Shown here: one piece after another, positions 48,451-58,957 of the stretch
Position numbering within the stretch: position 1 is the stretch's first letter
Layout of the letters: each line of letters opens with the position of its first letter
From: Pseudooceanicola nitratireducens
GTDB taxonomy: Bacteria > Pseudomonadota > Alphaproteobacteria > Rhodobacterales > Rhodobacteraceae
NCBI RefSeq assembly: GCF_900109195.1
Contig: NZ_FNZG01000003.1
Span: 620,001-684,000, forward strand
Length of the DNA: 64,000 nucleotides
Reading direction: 5' to 3'
The notes under the pieces: generated by a model
What the model was told of the DNA's origin: nothing
What the model saw: only the letters and a program-made list of their open reading frames with translations
Database searches by the model: none
Translations under genes and position numbers: made by a program

Positions 48451-49175
48451 ATATGAAAATGTTCAAAAAAATCTCAATTGGCATCCTTGCCGCTTCTTTC
48501 CTTTCCGCCCCCGCAATCGCAGCCCCCTTCACCTATTTCGCCGAGGACTTGACCCCCGGCAACACCGTCACGGCAACTGTTGAAGCCAAACGGAACCAGT
48601 TCCTCGGGGCTCTTTCCGGCGGTGTCGGGACCGAAGACTTCGAAAGCTTTTCAGATGGCACCAACAACCCCGCCCTGTCCTTCACCGGCAGCAGCGGTGC
48701 AATCACTGCAACTCTAAGTGGGTCCGGTGAGGTTGAAGGTAACCTGCCGTCCGCAGGTCGTTTTGCGACATCCGGAAGCAAGATCTATGAAACTGGCGGC
48801 GGCGGAGACTTCTCGATCTCCTTCTCCACCGCCATTTCTGCCTTTGGCTTCTACGGCACTGACATCGGTGACATCGGCAATCAGCTGACCCTGCGCCTGA
48901 CCAAGTCGGGCGGTGGCATCGTCGACCTCGCCGTCGGCAATGGTGACAGCAACGGGTCGCTGCTGTTCTTCGGCTTCATCGATACGACCGACAGCTATTC
49001 GATGATTCAGTTCCTGAACAATCCGGGTTCTGGCGACGTCTTCGGTTTCGACGACATGACCATCGGTGACGTTGGCCAGATCGTGAACCCGCCGGCGGTT
49101 CCGCTGCCTGCGGGCGGTCTGCTGCTGATCTCGGCCCTGGGTGGCATTGCTGTGGCCCGCCGCCGCAAGTCGTAA
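48447..49175 (+). CDS. Exported protein with VPLPA-type sorting tail (paralogue 2)
   Basis: 242 residues, close in every part to paralogue 1: signal peptide FKKISIGILAASFLSAPAIA, then FTYFAEDL, EDFESFSDGTNNPALSFTG, FGFYGTDIGDIGNQLTLRL, FGFDDMTIGDVGQI and the tail PPAVPLPAGGLLLISALGG-IAVARRRKS. The upstream region is AT-rich, unlike that of paralogue 1, so the two are probably expressed under different conditions. ATGs at 48447, 48453 and 48459 are all possible starts; none has a strong ribosome site. Confidence 0.85.
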   Translation: MDMKMFKKISIGILAASFLSAPAIAAPFTYFAEDLTPGNTVTATVEAKRNQFLGALSGGVGTEDFESFSDGTNNPALSFTGSSGAITATLSGSGEVEGNLPSAGRFATSGSKIYETGGGGDFSISFSTAISAFGFYGTDIGDIGNQLTLRLTKSGGGIVDLAVGNGDSNGSLLFFGFIDTTDSYSMIQFLNNPGSGDVFGFDDMTIGDVGQIVNPPAVPLPAGGLLLISALGGIAVARRRKS

Positions 49176-49209
49176 CCCGGACGTCTCGGGACGGAACAAA
49201 CACCCTTGC

Positions 49210-49237
49210 GAAGGCCCGGCCAAGTTGCCGGGCCTTC
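49210..49237 (+). terminator. Terminator after paralogue 2
   Basis: GAAGGCCCGGC pairs with GCCGGGCCTTC (11 bp), 6-base loop; U-tract weak. Confidence 0.7.
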
Positions 49238-49343
49238 CTGCGTCCCTGCCCCTGCTCCGGCAACAACGCCGCCAAGTGCAGGGCATCTTTCATCTCGGCA
49301 ACCGCTCCCCTATATCTGCGCCAAAGCTGCCAGAGGGAATGAC

Positions 49344-50285
49344 ATGTCCGACACCCGCCACACCCGCGTCCTGATCATCGGTTCCGGCCCCGCCGGCTAT
49401 ACCGCCGGTGTCTATGCCAGCCGCGCCATGCTGAACCCGATCCTTGTCCAGGGGATCGAACCGGGTGGCCAGCTGACCACCACCACCGAGGTCGAGAACT
49501 GGCCCGGCGACACCGAGGTTCAGGGCCCCGATCTGATGGTCCGGATGGAGGCCCACGCCAAGGCCATGGGCTGCGAGATCATCGGCGACATCATTTCCGA
49601 CCTCGACCTGTCGAAACGTCCCTTCACCGCCAAGGGCGACAGCGGCACCATCTACACTGCCGATGCGGTCATCCTGGCCACCGGTGCCCGTGCCAAGTGG
49701 CTGGGTCTGGACAGCGAAGAGGCCTACAAGGGCTTTGGCGTCTCGGCCTGTGCGACCTGTGACGGCTTCTTCTATCGCGGCCAGGAGATCGTCGTGATCG
49801 GCGGTGGCAACACCGCCGTGGAAGAGGCGCTGTTCCTGACCAACTTCGCCTCGAAGGTGACGCTGGTTCACCGTCGTGGCGAACTGCGGGCCGAGAAGAT
49901 TCTGATCGACCGCCTGATGAAGAACCCCAAGATCGAACCGCTGTGGCATCACGTCCTCGAAGAGGTCGTGGGCGAGGACAGCCCCAAGGGTGTCACCGGC
50001 ATCAAGGTCAAGCACGTCGACAGCGGCGAGGTCTCGGAAATCCCGGCCAAGGGCGTGTTCGTCGCTATCGGCCACGCCCCGGCCAGCGAGCTCGTAAAGG
50101 ACCAGCTGGAGTTGCACCACGGCGGCTATGTCAAGGTAACCCCCGGCACGACCGAAACCAGCGTGCCCGGCGTCTTTGCCGCCGGCGACCTGACCGACCA
50201 CAAATACCGCCAGGCCGTGACCTCGGCCGGGATGGGCTGCATGGCCGCGCTGGACGCCGAACGCTGGCTGGCCGAGCAGGAGTGA
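49344..50285 (+). CDS. trxB: Thioredoxin-disulfide reductase
   Basis: 313 residues, FAD/NADPH enzyme that reduces thioredoxin. [20 protein letters not shown] at the N-terminus binds FAD, the redox pair is in [10 protein letters not shown] (about residue 137), [13 protein letters not shown] binds NADPH and [15 protein letters not shown] ends the FAD site. AGGG is 7 bases before the ATG. Confidence 0.97.
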   Translation: MSDTRHTRVLIIGSGPAGYTAGVYASRAMLNPILVQGIEPGGQLTTTTEVENWPGDTEVQGPDLMVRMEAHAKAMGCEIIGDIISDLDLSKRPFTAKGDSGTIYTADAVILATGARAKWLGLDSEEAYKGFGVSACATCDGFFYRGQEIVVIGGGNTAVEEALFLTNFASKVTLVHRRGELRAEKILIDRLMKNPKIEPLWHHVLEEVVGEDSPKGVTGIKVKHVDSGEVSEIPAKGVFVAIGHAPASELVKDQLELHHGGYVKVTPGTTETSVPGVFAAGDLTDHKYRQAVTSAGMGCMAALDAERWLAEQE

Positions 50286-50451
50286 TCTGACCTCCGGGGC
50301 ATCGCGCCCCAGTTTGAGAATACAAAGGGGCGGGCCATGGGTCCGCCCTTTGATCATTCCGGGTGCCCTGCGCCGCCCGGCACGCAGGGCTTCCCCCCCG
50401 CCCCCGCCGCCTGTAGCCTGCCGCCAAAGGCGCGGACAGGGAGCAGTTGGA

Positions 50452-52185
50452 ATGACGTCACCGGGCACTGCGGGATGGGTTTCGGCCCTGAAACACGGGA
50501 TCAACGGGCATGTCGCCCGCAGCTTCGTGGCCCGGCTTGTCCTGATCCTGACCTGTCTGCTGATCCTGCCCCACCCCGCCACGGCGCAATCCCCCCGCAC
50601 GGCCATGCCGAAATCCCTGACCGTGGATGTGCAGATCCGCGACGGCGGCATCCGCCTGATCTGGCCCACGGCCAAGCCGCGCTTTGTCGGCAACGTGGAA
50701 ATCAGCCGCCGTCCCTTGGGCGCGACGGACCTGGAGAGTTGGGAGGTTATCGCCCCCCAGGCCGGCACCGTCATGGCCTATCTCGACGCGGGGGCCGCGC
50801 CCGGCACGCCCTGGGAATACCGCGTGCGCCGCATCGGGCGTGAGGTCGTTGACCAGGGCTATGTCGCCGCCGGGATCGACCTGCCCGCGATCGAAGATCG
50901 TGGCACCGCGCTGATGATCGTGGACGACACCATTGCCGAACCGCTTGCCCCCGAACTTGAAAGGTTCCGCAATGATCTGATCGGCGACGGCTGGCAGGTG
51001 ACCCGGATTGACGCGCCCTCGATGCGGGATATCACCAAGAACCCGGCCCAAGTCCGCCAAAGGGCCGATGCGCTGAAATCGCAGATCATCCGCGCCCGGA
51101 TCGACCACACCACGGGCGATTTCACCATCATCCTGATCGGCAATCTTCCCCTTGTGCGCAGCGGCCAGATCGCGCCCGACGGTCACCAGGCCCGCGCCTT
51201 CGGGACCGACCTGTATTATGCCGACATCGGCGGGCGCTGGCCGGTGAAGCCGGACGGGGACCTGCTGCCCTCGATCCTGCCGGACGGAAAGATCGAGATG
51301 TCGATCGGCAGGATCGATTTACACAACGTCGGCCCCGAGGGATCGGTTCCCGAGATCGAGATGCTGCGCCGCTATTTCGATCGCAACCACGCCTGGCGGC
51401 ACGGGCTTTGGGGTGACCTGCGCCGCGCCTATGCCGGTGCGCGCGGGCATCTGATGGTCGAGGCAGCGGGGCTGACCAATATCGTCGGGGCCCAGGCGCT
51501 GGACGCGCGCGGCCACAATGAAACCACCGATCCGCAGCGCTGGCTGTTCGGGGTCGATTTCGGCAAGGCCCAGAGCAAGGCCTATTTCGAACAGCCGGTC
51601 GAGGCCCCGGTCTTCGCGATGAACTTCGGGTCGCACAAGCTGGCGATCGACCGGCCAGGCAACCAGATGGCGGCGATGCTGGCCCATCCCAACCAGACGC
51701 TTGCCGTGGCCTGGGGCGCGCGGCCCGCCTGGCGGCTGCATGGCATGGCCGTGGGCGAAACCATCGGCCAGGCGCAGCTGCGCACGGTCAACAACGGCCC
51801 CCGCCCCGGCGAAGGGATCGAAAGCATCGATTACCTGCCCACGGGGCCCTACCTGTTTGTTTATCCGATCTGGGGCAACCTGCTGGGCGATCCGACGCTG
51901 CACGCCTTCCCGGCCCTGCCGCCATCTGACTTTGCCCGCCGCGACACCGATCATGGCGCAAAGCTGACCTGGACCGTCAGCCGCGAGCCCGGCGCGCGCT
52001 ATCGGCTGTACCGGGCGACGGGCGACGCCCCCTTCACCCGCATTGGTCCCGAGGCGATCGAGGGCAACAGCTTTACCGATCCCGAGCCCCCCGAAGGCGC
52101 GCGCTACATGATTCGTGCGCTGGTCGACAAAACAGCCAATGCGGCGACCTTCCAGACATTGTCCACGGGAATTATGACCAACTAA
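50452..52185 (+). CDS. Exported gingipain-fold (C25-like) protein without catalytic cysteine
   Basis: 577 residues. Signal peptide ends HPATAQ (about residue 47). A fibronectin-III-like domain (about 55-115) is followed by a C25-like core: ALMIVDDTIAEPLAPELERF, FTIILIGNLPLV, TDLYYADIGGRW and IEMSIGRIDL, ending in WGNLLGDPTLHAFP, and a second Fn3-like domain (about 505-570). The mature protein contains no Cys at all, and the HG of the C25 site is replaced by FGSHKL. The only Cys is in the signal peptide. A dead protease-fold protein with envelope location is the best reading. Confidence 0.6.
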   Translation: MTSPGTAGWVSALKHGINGHVARSFVARLVLILTCLLILPHPATAQSPRTAMPKSLTVDVQIRDGGIRLIWPTAKPRFVGNVEISRRPLGATDLESWEVIAPQAGTVMAYLDAGAAPGTPWEYRVRRIGREVVDQGYVAAGIDLPAIEDRGTALMIVDDTIAEPLAPELERFRNDLIGDGWQVTRIDAPSMRDITKNPAQVRQRADALKSQIIRARIDHTTGDFTIILIGNLPLVRSGQIAPDGHQARAFGTDLYYADIGGRWPVKPDGDLLPSILPDGKIEMSIGRIDLHNVGPEGSVPEIEMLRRYFDRNHAWRHGLWGDLRRAYAGARGHLMVEAAGLTNIVGAQALDARGHNETTDPQRWLFGVDFGKAQSKAYFEQPVEAPVFAMNFGSHKLAIDRPGNQMAAMLAHPNQTLAVAWGARPAWRLHGMAVGETIGQAQLRTVNNGPRPGEGIESIDYLPTGPYLFVYPIWGNLLGDPTLHAFPALPPSDFARRDTDHGAKLTWTVSREPGARYRLYRATGDAPFTRIGPEAIEGNSFTDPEPPEGARYMIRALVDKTANAATFQTLSTGIMTN

Positions 52186-52402
52186 GGCAGCCCCCGGTGC
52201 CAGGGTCGAAACAATTTCCCGGCCACCCCGGCATTCTTGAACCGAATTCGCCAATCGGGGGAAATTAGCATCAAATCGGCCCTTATTGTGCCGCATTGAT
52301 CGTCCATCGCTTGCCATCACATTAACCGCGGGACTATCCAGCCCCCAAACGCGACCGCGCGTGCCACCCGAACGACGATATTTTCAGACCGAGAGTTATC
52401 CG

Positions 52403-54118
<1,716 letters not shown>

Positions 54119-54135
54119 TCGCACCATGACCCAAT

Positions 54136-54167
54136 AAAAAGGCCCGGAGCATCCTCCGGGCCTTTTT
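54136..54167. terminator. Terminator after SAT/APS kinase
   Basis: AAAAAGGCCCGGAG pairs with CTCCGGGCCTTTTT around CATC; works on both strands between convergent genes. Confidence 0.9.
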
Positions 54168-54214
54168 CGTTCCATTGTCGTCTTCATGCCATGTCTTCGG
54201 GACGGGGCGCACCC

Positions 54215-54964
54215 CTAGCCGGGCAGCGTCACCACGATGGCCCCGCGATCCGTGGCCACGACCGTATGTTCATACTGCACGACCGGGGCCGCAGGCTGGG
54301 CGAACAGCGTCCAGCCATCATCGCCCTCATCCGCCCAGAGCCCGCCAAGCGACAGGAAGGGTTCGACCGTCAGCACCAGCCCGCGGTTGATCCGCCGCCG
54401 GTCACCGCGCGTCGGCCAGGTCGGGATCTCGCCCGGCTCTTCGTGCAGGGACCGACCGACCCCATGGCTCGCCAGATTGCGGATCAGCGTATAGCCGCCC
54501 TTTTCGGCGAATTTACCAACCGCCTTGCCGATCCCCACCAGGGGCCGGTCGCTGGCGACCTGGGAAATCCCGATCTGGCAGGCACGTCGCCCGTCGCGGC
54601 ACAGTTTCTCCAGGCGCGGCTTGACCGGCCCGACCCGGAAGGTGGCCCCGGTGTCGGCAAAGAACCCGTCCTTGCTGGCGGACACGTCGATGTTCACCAG
54701 ATCGCCCGCCCGGATCACGCGGGGGCCGGGGATGCCGTGGGCGATTTCCTCGTTGACGCTGATGCAGGTCGCACCAGGAAAATCATAGATCTCCTGCGGG
54801 GCGGATACGGCCCCTTCCCTTTCAAGGAAACGCGCACCGATCTGGTCCAGCTCGGCAGTGGTCATGCCCGGCTCCATCGCGTCTTTCATCGCCTGAACCG
54901 TGTTGGCCACGATGCGGCCGATGACGCGCAGGCCCTCCAGCTCGTCTTCCTTTGTGATGGTAAT
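54215..54964 (-). CDS. map: Methionine aminopeptidase type I
   Basis: 249 residues if an ATT start at 54964 is used. Metal ligands: NIDVSASKDGFFADTG (two Asp), ASHGVGRSLHEEPG (His), LTVEPFL (Glu) and VVQYEHTVV (Glu). The conserved first helix (ITKEDELEGLRVIGRIVANT) lies upstream of the first canonical start codon, GTG at 54910, so a GTG start would remove about 18 conserved residues. Between the upstream stop and that GTG no ATG, GTG or TTG exists; the ATT (54962-54964) has GAGGG 9 bases before it. Enzyme identity is certain, start is inferred. Confidence 0.9.
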   Translation of the reverse strand: MTITKEDELEGLRVIGRIVANTVQAMKDAMEPGMTTAELDQIGARFLEREGAVSAPQEIYDFPGATCISVNEEIAHGIPGPRVIRAGDLVNIDVSASKDGFFADTGATFRVGPVKPRLEKLCRDGRRACQIGISQVASDRPLVGIGKAVGKFAEKGGYTLIRNLASHGVGRSLHEEPGEIPTWPTRGDRRRINRGLVLTVEPFLSLGGLWADEGDDGWTLFAQPAAPVVQYEHTVVATDRGAIVVTLPG

Positions 54965-54976
54965 GGCAGAATGCCC

Positions 54977-56056
54977 TCAGATGATTTCGTCTTCGTCGAA
55001 TAGCGGATCGCGCGACAGATGCTGGGCGATCTCGTCCAGAACGACATTCTCGGTCACGGGGCGTTCGATCTGGGCAATGTGGAAGACCGCATCGCCTTCG
55101 TTCACCACCGGCATGACCGCATGGCCGATGACCAGCCCGTCGACACCGGCGCGCAGCTCGGCCTCTTCGCCTCCGAAGGGGTTGGCGACGCGGGCCAGAA
55201 GATCGCCTTCCGACACGATGTCGCCGTCCTTGCGATAGGTGGTCAGGATCCCGCCAATCGGGGCGCGTTCCCACAGGCTGCGTCGGGCCAGAAGCGGCGC
55301 ACGCGGTCTGCGCGTCGGTGGTTTCGCCGGTGTGTTGGCTGGGGCCTTTGTCTGCCCGCGCACGCCCAGCATGCCGCGATGGCGCAGCACCTTCAGGATC
55401 CCCGCCACCCCGATCTTGACCGAGGCGTCATCGACCCGCAGCCCCTCTCCGGCTTCATAAAGCAGCGTCTCGACCCCGCGCTTGCGCGCCTCGGCCCGCA
55501 GCGAACCGGACCTCTCGGTCGAGGGGATGATGACCGGGGCCCCGAAGACCCGCGCCAGCTCCATCAGGCCGGTGTCGTCGGGGCTGACCCGCGTCTGCGG
55601 CAGGTTGGTGCGGTTCACGGCCGCCGAATGCAGATCGATGCCGAAATCGCAGCGCAGCACCACGTCATGCAGGAACAGATGCGCCAACCTTGCGGCCAGC
55701 GATCCGCCTTCGCTTCCCGGGAAGGACCGGTTCAGGTCGCGCCGGTCGGGCAGATACCGGGACCGGTTGAGAAAGCCGAAGGTATTCACGATCGGCACCA
55801 CCAGAAGCGTGCCCTTCAGACCCCGCAGCGCCTTCTGCCCCAGCAGACGGCGCGCGACCTCGACCCCGTTGACCTCGTCTCCGTGGATCGCGGCGCTGAC
55901 AAAGGCGGTCGGGCCTTCGGTCCGGCCATGCACGACGATCACCCGCAGGTTCACCGGCGTGTGGTCAGGCAGCACCGAAACCGGCAGATCGACCGAGGCC
56001 GTCTGCCCCGGTGCAACCTCGATCCCGTTGATCTGGAACGCGGCCCTGCGGACCAT
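54977..56056 (-). CDS. Succinylglutamate desuccinylase/aspartoacylase family hydrolase
   Basis: 359 residues, M14-like zinc amidohydrolase. Zinc ligands in SAAIHGDEVNGVEVARR (HxxE) and GIDLHSAAVNRTN (His), catalytic Glu in LLYEAGEGLR. The C-terminal beta part has GGILTTYRKDGDIVSEGDLL. The substrate is an acylated amino acid or peptide, not known here. Ends 12 bp before the proposed map start. Confidence 0.85.
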   Translation of the reverse strand: MVRRAAFQINGIEVAPGQTASVDLPVSVLPDHTPVNLRVIVVHGRTEGPTAFVSAAIHGDEVNGVEVARRLLGQKALRGLKGTLLVVPIVNTFGFLNRSRYLPDRRDLNRSFPGSEGGSLAARLAHLFLHDVVLRCDFGIDLHSAAVNRTNLPQTRVSPDDTGLMELARVFGAPVIIPSTERSGSLRAEARKRGVETLLYEAGEGLRVDDASVKIGVAGILKVLRHRGMLGVRGQTKAPANTPAKPPTRRPRAPLLARRSLWERAPIGGILTTYRKDGDIVSEGDLLARVANPFGGEEAELRAGVDGLVIGHAVMPVVNEGDAVFHIAQIERPVTENVVLDEIAQHLSRDPLFDEDEII

Positions 56057-56130
56057 TCAGCGCCCCCGCCCTTCGGCGGCCCCAAGGCGCACTGCGCCGG
56101 ATTGGCCGGACCACAGCTCCAGACACATCA

Positions 56131-56355
56131 TCAATGCACAGGCACCGGGGCCAGGTCGTTTTGCCGCGCCAGCACGAAGGCCATGCTGCGGTCCTTGACC
56201 AGCGCCAGTCTTTCACCGCTGGCATCATGCACCGCATAAAGGTGGTCCAGACCCTCGGCCTGTTCCTGCACATCCTCGGGCAGATCGGCAACATTCACCG
56301 ACCGCACGTAAACGATGCGTTCCTGGTCGGTGTCGAATTCATAAGTGGCGTCCAT
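56131..56355 (-). CDS. DUF1150 protein
   Basis: 74 residues, EFDTDQERIVYVRSVNVADL then LYAVHDASGERLALVKDRSM and AFVLARQNDLAPVPVH. DUF1150 genes follow small heat shock genes in alphaproteobacteria, as here (3-bp gap). Function unknown. Confidence 0.85.
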   Translation of the reverse strand: MDATYEFDTDQERIVYVRSVNVADLPEDVQEQAEGLDHLYAVHDASGERLALVKDRSMAFVLARQNDLAPVPVH

Positions 56356-56358
56356 GAC

Positions 56359-56772
56359 TTACCCTTTCTTGATGGCGATCGTCTGCACGACATTCTCGGG
56401 CTCCACCCGGGTCAGGTCGACATGCAGCAATCCGTTCTCCATGATCGCGTCGCCCACCTCGACACCGTCGGCCAGTACGAAACTGCGCTGAAACTGTCGG
56501 GCGGCAATACCGCGATGCAGGAAATGGCGTCCCTCGCCGTCGTCACTCTGTCGGCCTCGGATGACCAGCTGGCTGTCCTCAAGCGTGATCGCCAGGTCTT
56601 CCTCGCGGAATCCGGCCACCGCCAGCGTGATCCGATAGGACCGCGCGCTCGTCTGTTCGATGTTGAACGGAGGATAGCCGTCATTCCCGGCCTTCGCCGA
56701 ACGTTCCAGCAGCCGTTCCAGCTGCTCGAACCCCAGCATGTAGGGGTGTGCCCCCAGGGTCATTTTCGTCAT
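56359..56772 (-). CDS. Small heat shock protein Hsp20/IbpA type
   Basis: 137 residues, alpha-crystallin domain chaperone that holds unfolding proteins. N-terminal LGFEQLERLLERSA, YRITLAVAGFREEDLAITLE in the core, GIAARQFQRSFVLADGVEV and the C-terminal ENGLLHVDL. Preceded by a ROSE-like hairpin and a candidate heat-shock promoter. Confidence 0.93.
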   Translation of the reverse strand: MTKMTLGAHPYMLGFEQLERLLERSAKAGNDGYPPFNIEQTSARSYRITLAVAGFREEDLAITLEDSQLVIRGRQSDDGEGRHFLHRGIAARQFQRSFVLADGVEVGDAIMENGLLHVDLTRVEPENVVQTIAIKKG

Positions 56773-56832
56773 GACACGTCCTTGGTCTTTAAGCGACAGT
56801 CTGGCAGGGCCCCGTTTCGGCGACCCATGGGT
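56773..56832 (-). ncRNA. ROSE-like RNA thermometer upstream of hsp20
   Basis: In the minus-strand leader, GTCGCT (56792-56797) can pair with AGGAC (56778-56782), which is the Shine-Dalgarno of hsp20. The pairing leaves a single bulged G opposite the AGGA, the diagnostic UYGCU/AGGA layout of ROSE thermometers. The loop is 9 bases. Such hairpins open on heating and free the ribosome site. Upstream GGGTCGCCGAAACGGGGCCC could form a second hairpin. Confidence 0.5.
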
Positions 56833-56835
56833 TGA

Positions 56836-56864
56836 ATATGGTCAGCCCGCCCGCCCCTTGCAAG
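56836..56864 (-). promoter_or_regulatory. Candidate RpoH (heat shock) promoter of hsp20
   Basis: On the minus strand CTTGCAA (from 56864) and CCATATT (to 56836) with a spacer of about 17-19 bases resemble the alphaproteobacterial RpoH consensus CTTG-N17-CYTAT. Spacing is slightly long. Confidence 0.4.
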
Positions 56865-56925
56865 GGCTTTGCGGCACCTGGGGAAAGTGTCTATGATCAA
56901 GGCACTGCTGCCCGAGGGGATGCCA

Positions 56926-57150
56926 ATGAACATGCGCGACGATATCTCGATGAAAACGGACGATGTCCTCAAGGTCGAGCTCGAGGTCTTCCGTCGCGAA
57001 CATTCCGACCTCGATGAGGCGATCCGCGCCCTCCAGGACCGCGGCACCTCGGATCAGCTGACGCTGCAACGCCTGAAAAAGCAGAAACTCCTGCTCAAGG
57101 ACCGCATCGCCCTGATCGAGGACCGCCTGACCCCCGACATCATCGCCTGA
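56926..57150 (+). CDS. DUF465/YdcH-like protein
   Basis: 74 residues, a helical hairpin: LKVELEVFRREHSDLDEAI then LQDRGTSDQLTLQRLKKQKL and LLKDRIALIEDRLTPDI. YdcH/DUF465 proteins are small and uncharacterised. Start at 56926 with GAGGGG 6 bases upstream; an ATG at 56893 with GGGGAAAG is an alternative giving 85 residues. Confidence 0.8.
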   Translation: MNMRDDISMKTDDVLKVELEVFRREHSDLDEAIRALQDRGTSDQLTLQRLKKQKLLLKDRIALIEDRLTPDIIA

Positions 57151-57204
57151 CCCTCGCGCCCCACTCCACACCCTACGCTTTCTTAACAACCGCCCGCTCC
57201 CATC

Positions 57205-57258
57205 CTCTTGCCAGAAATATCCCGGGGGAGTGTGAGGGGGCAGCGCCCCCTCACCCCC
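57205..57258. repeat. Dispersed intergenic repeat, copy 3
   Basis: CTTGCCAGAAATATCC, CGGGGGAG, then a perfect 10-bp hairpin GTGAGGGGGC/GCCCCCTCAC (57232-57254, loop AGC). Same order of parts as copies 1 and 2; terminates the DUF465 gene. Confidence 0.65.
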
Positions 57259-57269
57259 CGCTTGAACAA

Positions 57270-57297
57270 TTGCACCTTCCGCGCAACCGCTTATAAC
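57270..57297 (+). promoter_or_regulatory. purE promoter
   Basis: TTGCAC (57270-57275), 16-base spacer, TATAAC (57292-57297), followed by GCG; 61 bp before the purE ATG. Confidence 0.5.
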
Positions 57298-57358
57298 GCG
57301 GGGATCGAAGACCGGGCCCGACCGCAGGGCCGCTTTCCGCCAACGACCGGGGACGAAG

Positions 57359-57847
57359 ATGAGCGATATCAAGGTTGGGATCATCATGGGCAGCCAGTCC
57401 GACTGGCCGACGATGAAGGAAGCCGCCAGTATTCTGGACGAGCTGGGCATCGCCTACGAGGCAAAAATCGTCTCGGCGCATCGCACCCCGGACCGGCTCT
57501 GGTCCTATGGCAAGACGGCCGCGGAACGGGGCCTGCACGTGATCATCGCGGGGGCCGGCGGCGCGGCGCATCTGCCCGGCATGATGGCGTCGAAGACCCG
57601 CGTGCCGGTGATCGGCGTGCCGGTCCAGACCCGCGCGCTGTCGGGCGTCGACAGCCTTTATTCCATCGTCCAGATGCCGAAGGGCTTCCCCGTGGCGACC
57701 ATGGCGATCGGATCCGCCGGGGCCGCCAATGCGGGTCTGATGGCCGCCGGGATCCTCGCCATTAGCGATGCCGATCTGGCCGCCCGCCTCGACACTTGGC
57801 GCGAGGCGCTCTCGGCCTCCATTCCCGATGAGCCGACCGATGCGTAA
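57359..57847 (+). CDS. purE: 5-(carboxyamino)imidazole ribonucleotide mutase
   Basis: 162 residues, class I PurE; moves the carboxylate of N5-CAIR to give CAIR in purine synthesis. [41 protein letters not shown] and [20 protein letters not shown] are the family signatures. Overlaps purK by 8 bp. Confidence 0.97.
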   Translation: MSDIKVGIIMGSQSDWPTMKEAASILDELGIAYEAKIVSAHRTPDRLWSYGKTAAERGLHVIIAGAGGAAHLPGMMASKTRVPVIGVPVQTRALSGVDSLYSIVQMPKGFPVATMAIGSAGAANAGLMAAGILAISDADLAARLDTWREALSASIPDEPTDA

Positions 57848-58913
57848 GACACCCGACATGCTCCCGACCGGATCGACCATCGGTATCCTGGGCGGCGGCC
57901 AGCTGGGCCGGATGCTCTCGGTCGCGGCTTCGCGCCTTGGCTTCAAGACCTGCATTTTTGAGCCGGGCGGCGATTGCCCAGCTTCTCACGTCGCGAATTA
58001 CCATTTCCAGGCCGAGTATGACGACGTCGAGGCGCTGAAGAAATTCGCGGCCTCCGTCGATGTCATCACCTACGAGTTCGAGAACATCCCGACATCGGCG
58101 CTGGATATTCTGGAAAACATCCGCCCCATCCGCCCCGGCCGCGAGGCGCTGCGCGTGTCCCAGGACCGGATGACGGAAAAGGATTTCCTGACGGGCCTCG
58201 GCCTGAAGACCGCGCCTTATGCCGACATCCCCGATGCTGCCGCCCTGAGTGCCGCGCTGGACAGCATCGGTGCCCCCGCGATCCTCAAGACCCGGCGCTT
58301 CGGCTATGACGGCAAGGGCCAGGCGCGGATCAAGGCGGCCTCGGACGCGGATCAGGCGCTGGCCGACATGAAGGGCGCGCCCTCGATCCTGGAAGGCTTC
58401 GTCGATTTCACCTCCGAGGTCTCGATCATCGCGGCCCGTGGCCTGGACGGATCGGTCGCCTGCTATGACCCCGGTGAGAACGTGCACCGCGACGGCATCC
58501 TGCATACGACGACCGTGCCCGCCACCCTGCCCGCCTCGGCCCGCACCGATGCTGTGCTACTGGCGGCCAAAATCTTGAATGCGCTGGACTATGTCGGTGT
58601 CATGGGGGTCGAGCTTTTCGTCACCCCCCAGGGCCTGATCGTGAACGAGATCGCCCCGCGCGTGCACAATTCCGGCCACTGGACCCAGAACGGCTGTGTC
58701 GTGGACCAGTTCGAACAGCACATCCGCGCGGTGGCCGGCTGGCCTTTGGGCGACGGCACGCGCCACGCCGACGTGGTCATGGAGAACCTGATCGGCGACG
58801 ACATGTCCCGCGTGCCGGCCCTGGCACAAGAACCGGGCGTCGCCCTGCACCTATACGGCAAGGCCGAGGTCAAGGCCGGTCGGAAGATGGGGCATGTGAA
58901 CAGGGTTGGGTGA
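57840..58913 (+). CDS. purK: N5-carboxyaminoimidazole ribonucleotide synthase
   Basis: 357 residues, ATP-grasp enzyme making N5-CAIR from AIR, bicarbonate and [47 protein letters not shown] and [15 protein letters not shown] are typical. Paired with purE. Confidence 0.96.
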   Translation: MRKTPDMLPTGSTIGILGGGQLGRMLSVAASRLGFKTCIFEPGGDCPASHVANYHFQAEYDDVEALKKFAASVDVITYEFENIPTSALDILENIRPIRPGREALRVSQDRMTEKDFLTGLGLKTAPYADIPDAAALSAALDSIGAPAILKTRRFGYDGKGQARIKAASDADQALADMKGAPSILEGFVDFTSEVSIIAARGLDGSVACYDPGENVHRDGILHTTTVPATLPASARTDAVLLAAKILNALDYVGVMGVELFVTPQGLIVNEIAPRVHNSGHWTQNGCVVDQFEQHIRAVAGWPLGDGTRHADVVMENLIGDDMSRVPALAQEPGVALHLYGKAEVKAGRKMGHVNRVG

Positions 58914-58957
58914 GGTCCGCACATGGCAGTCAGGCGATAGTTACCCTTGAGAACCAT

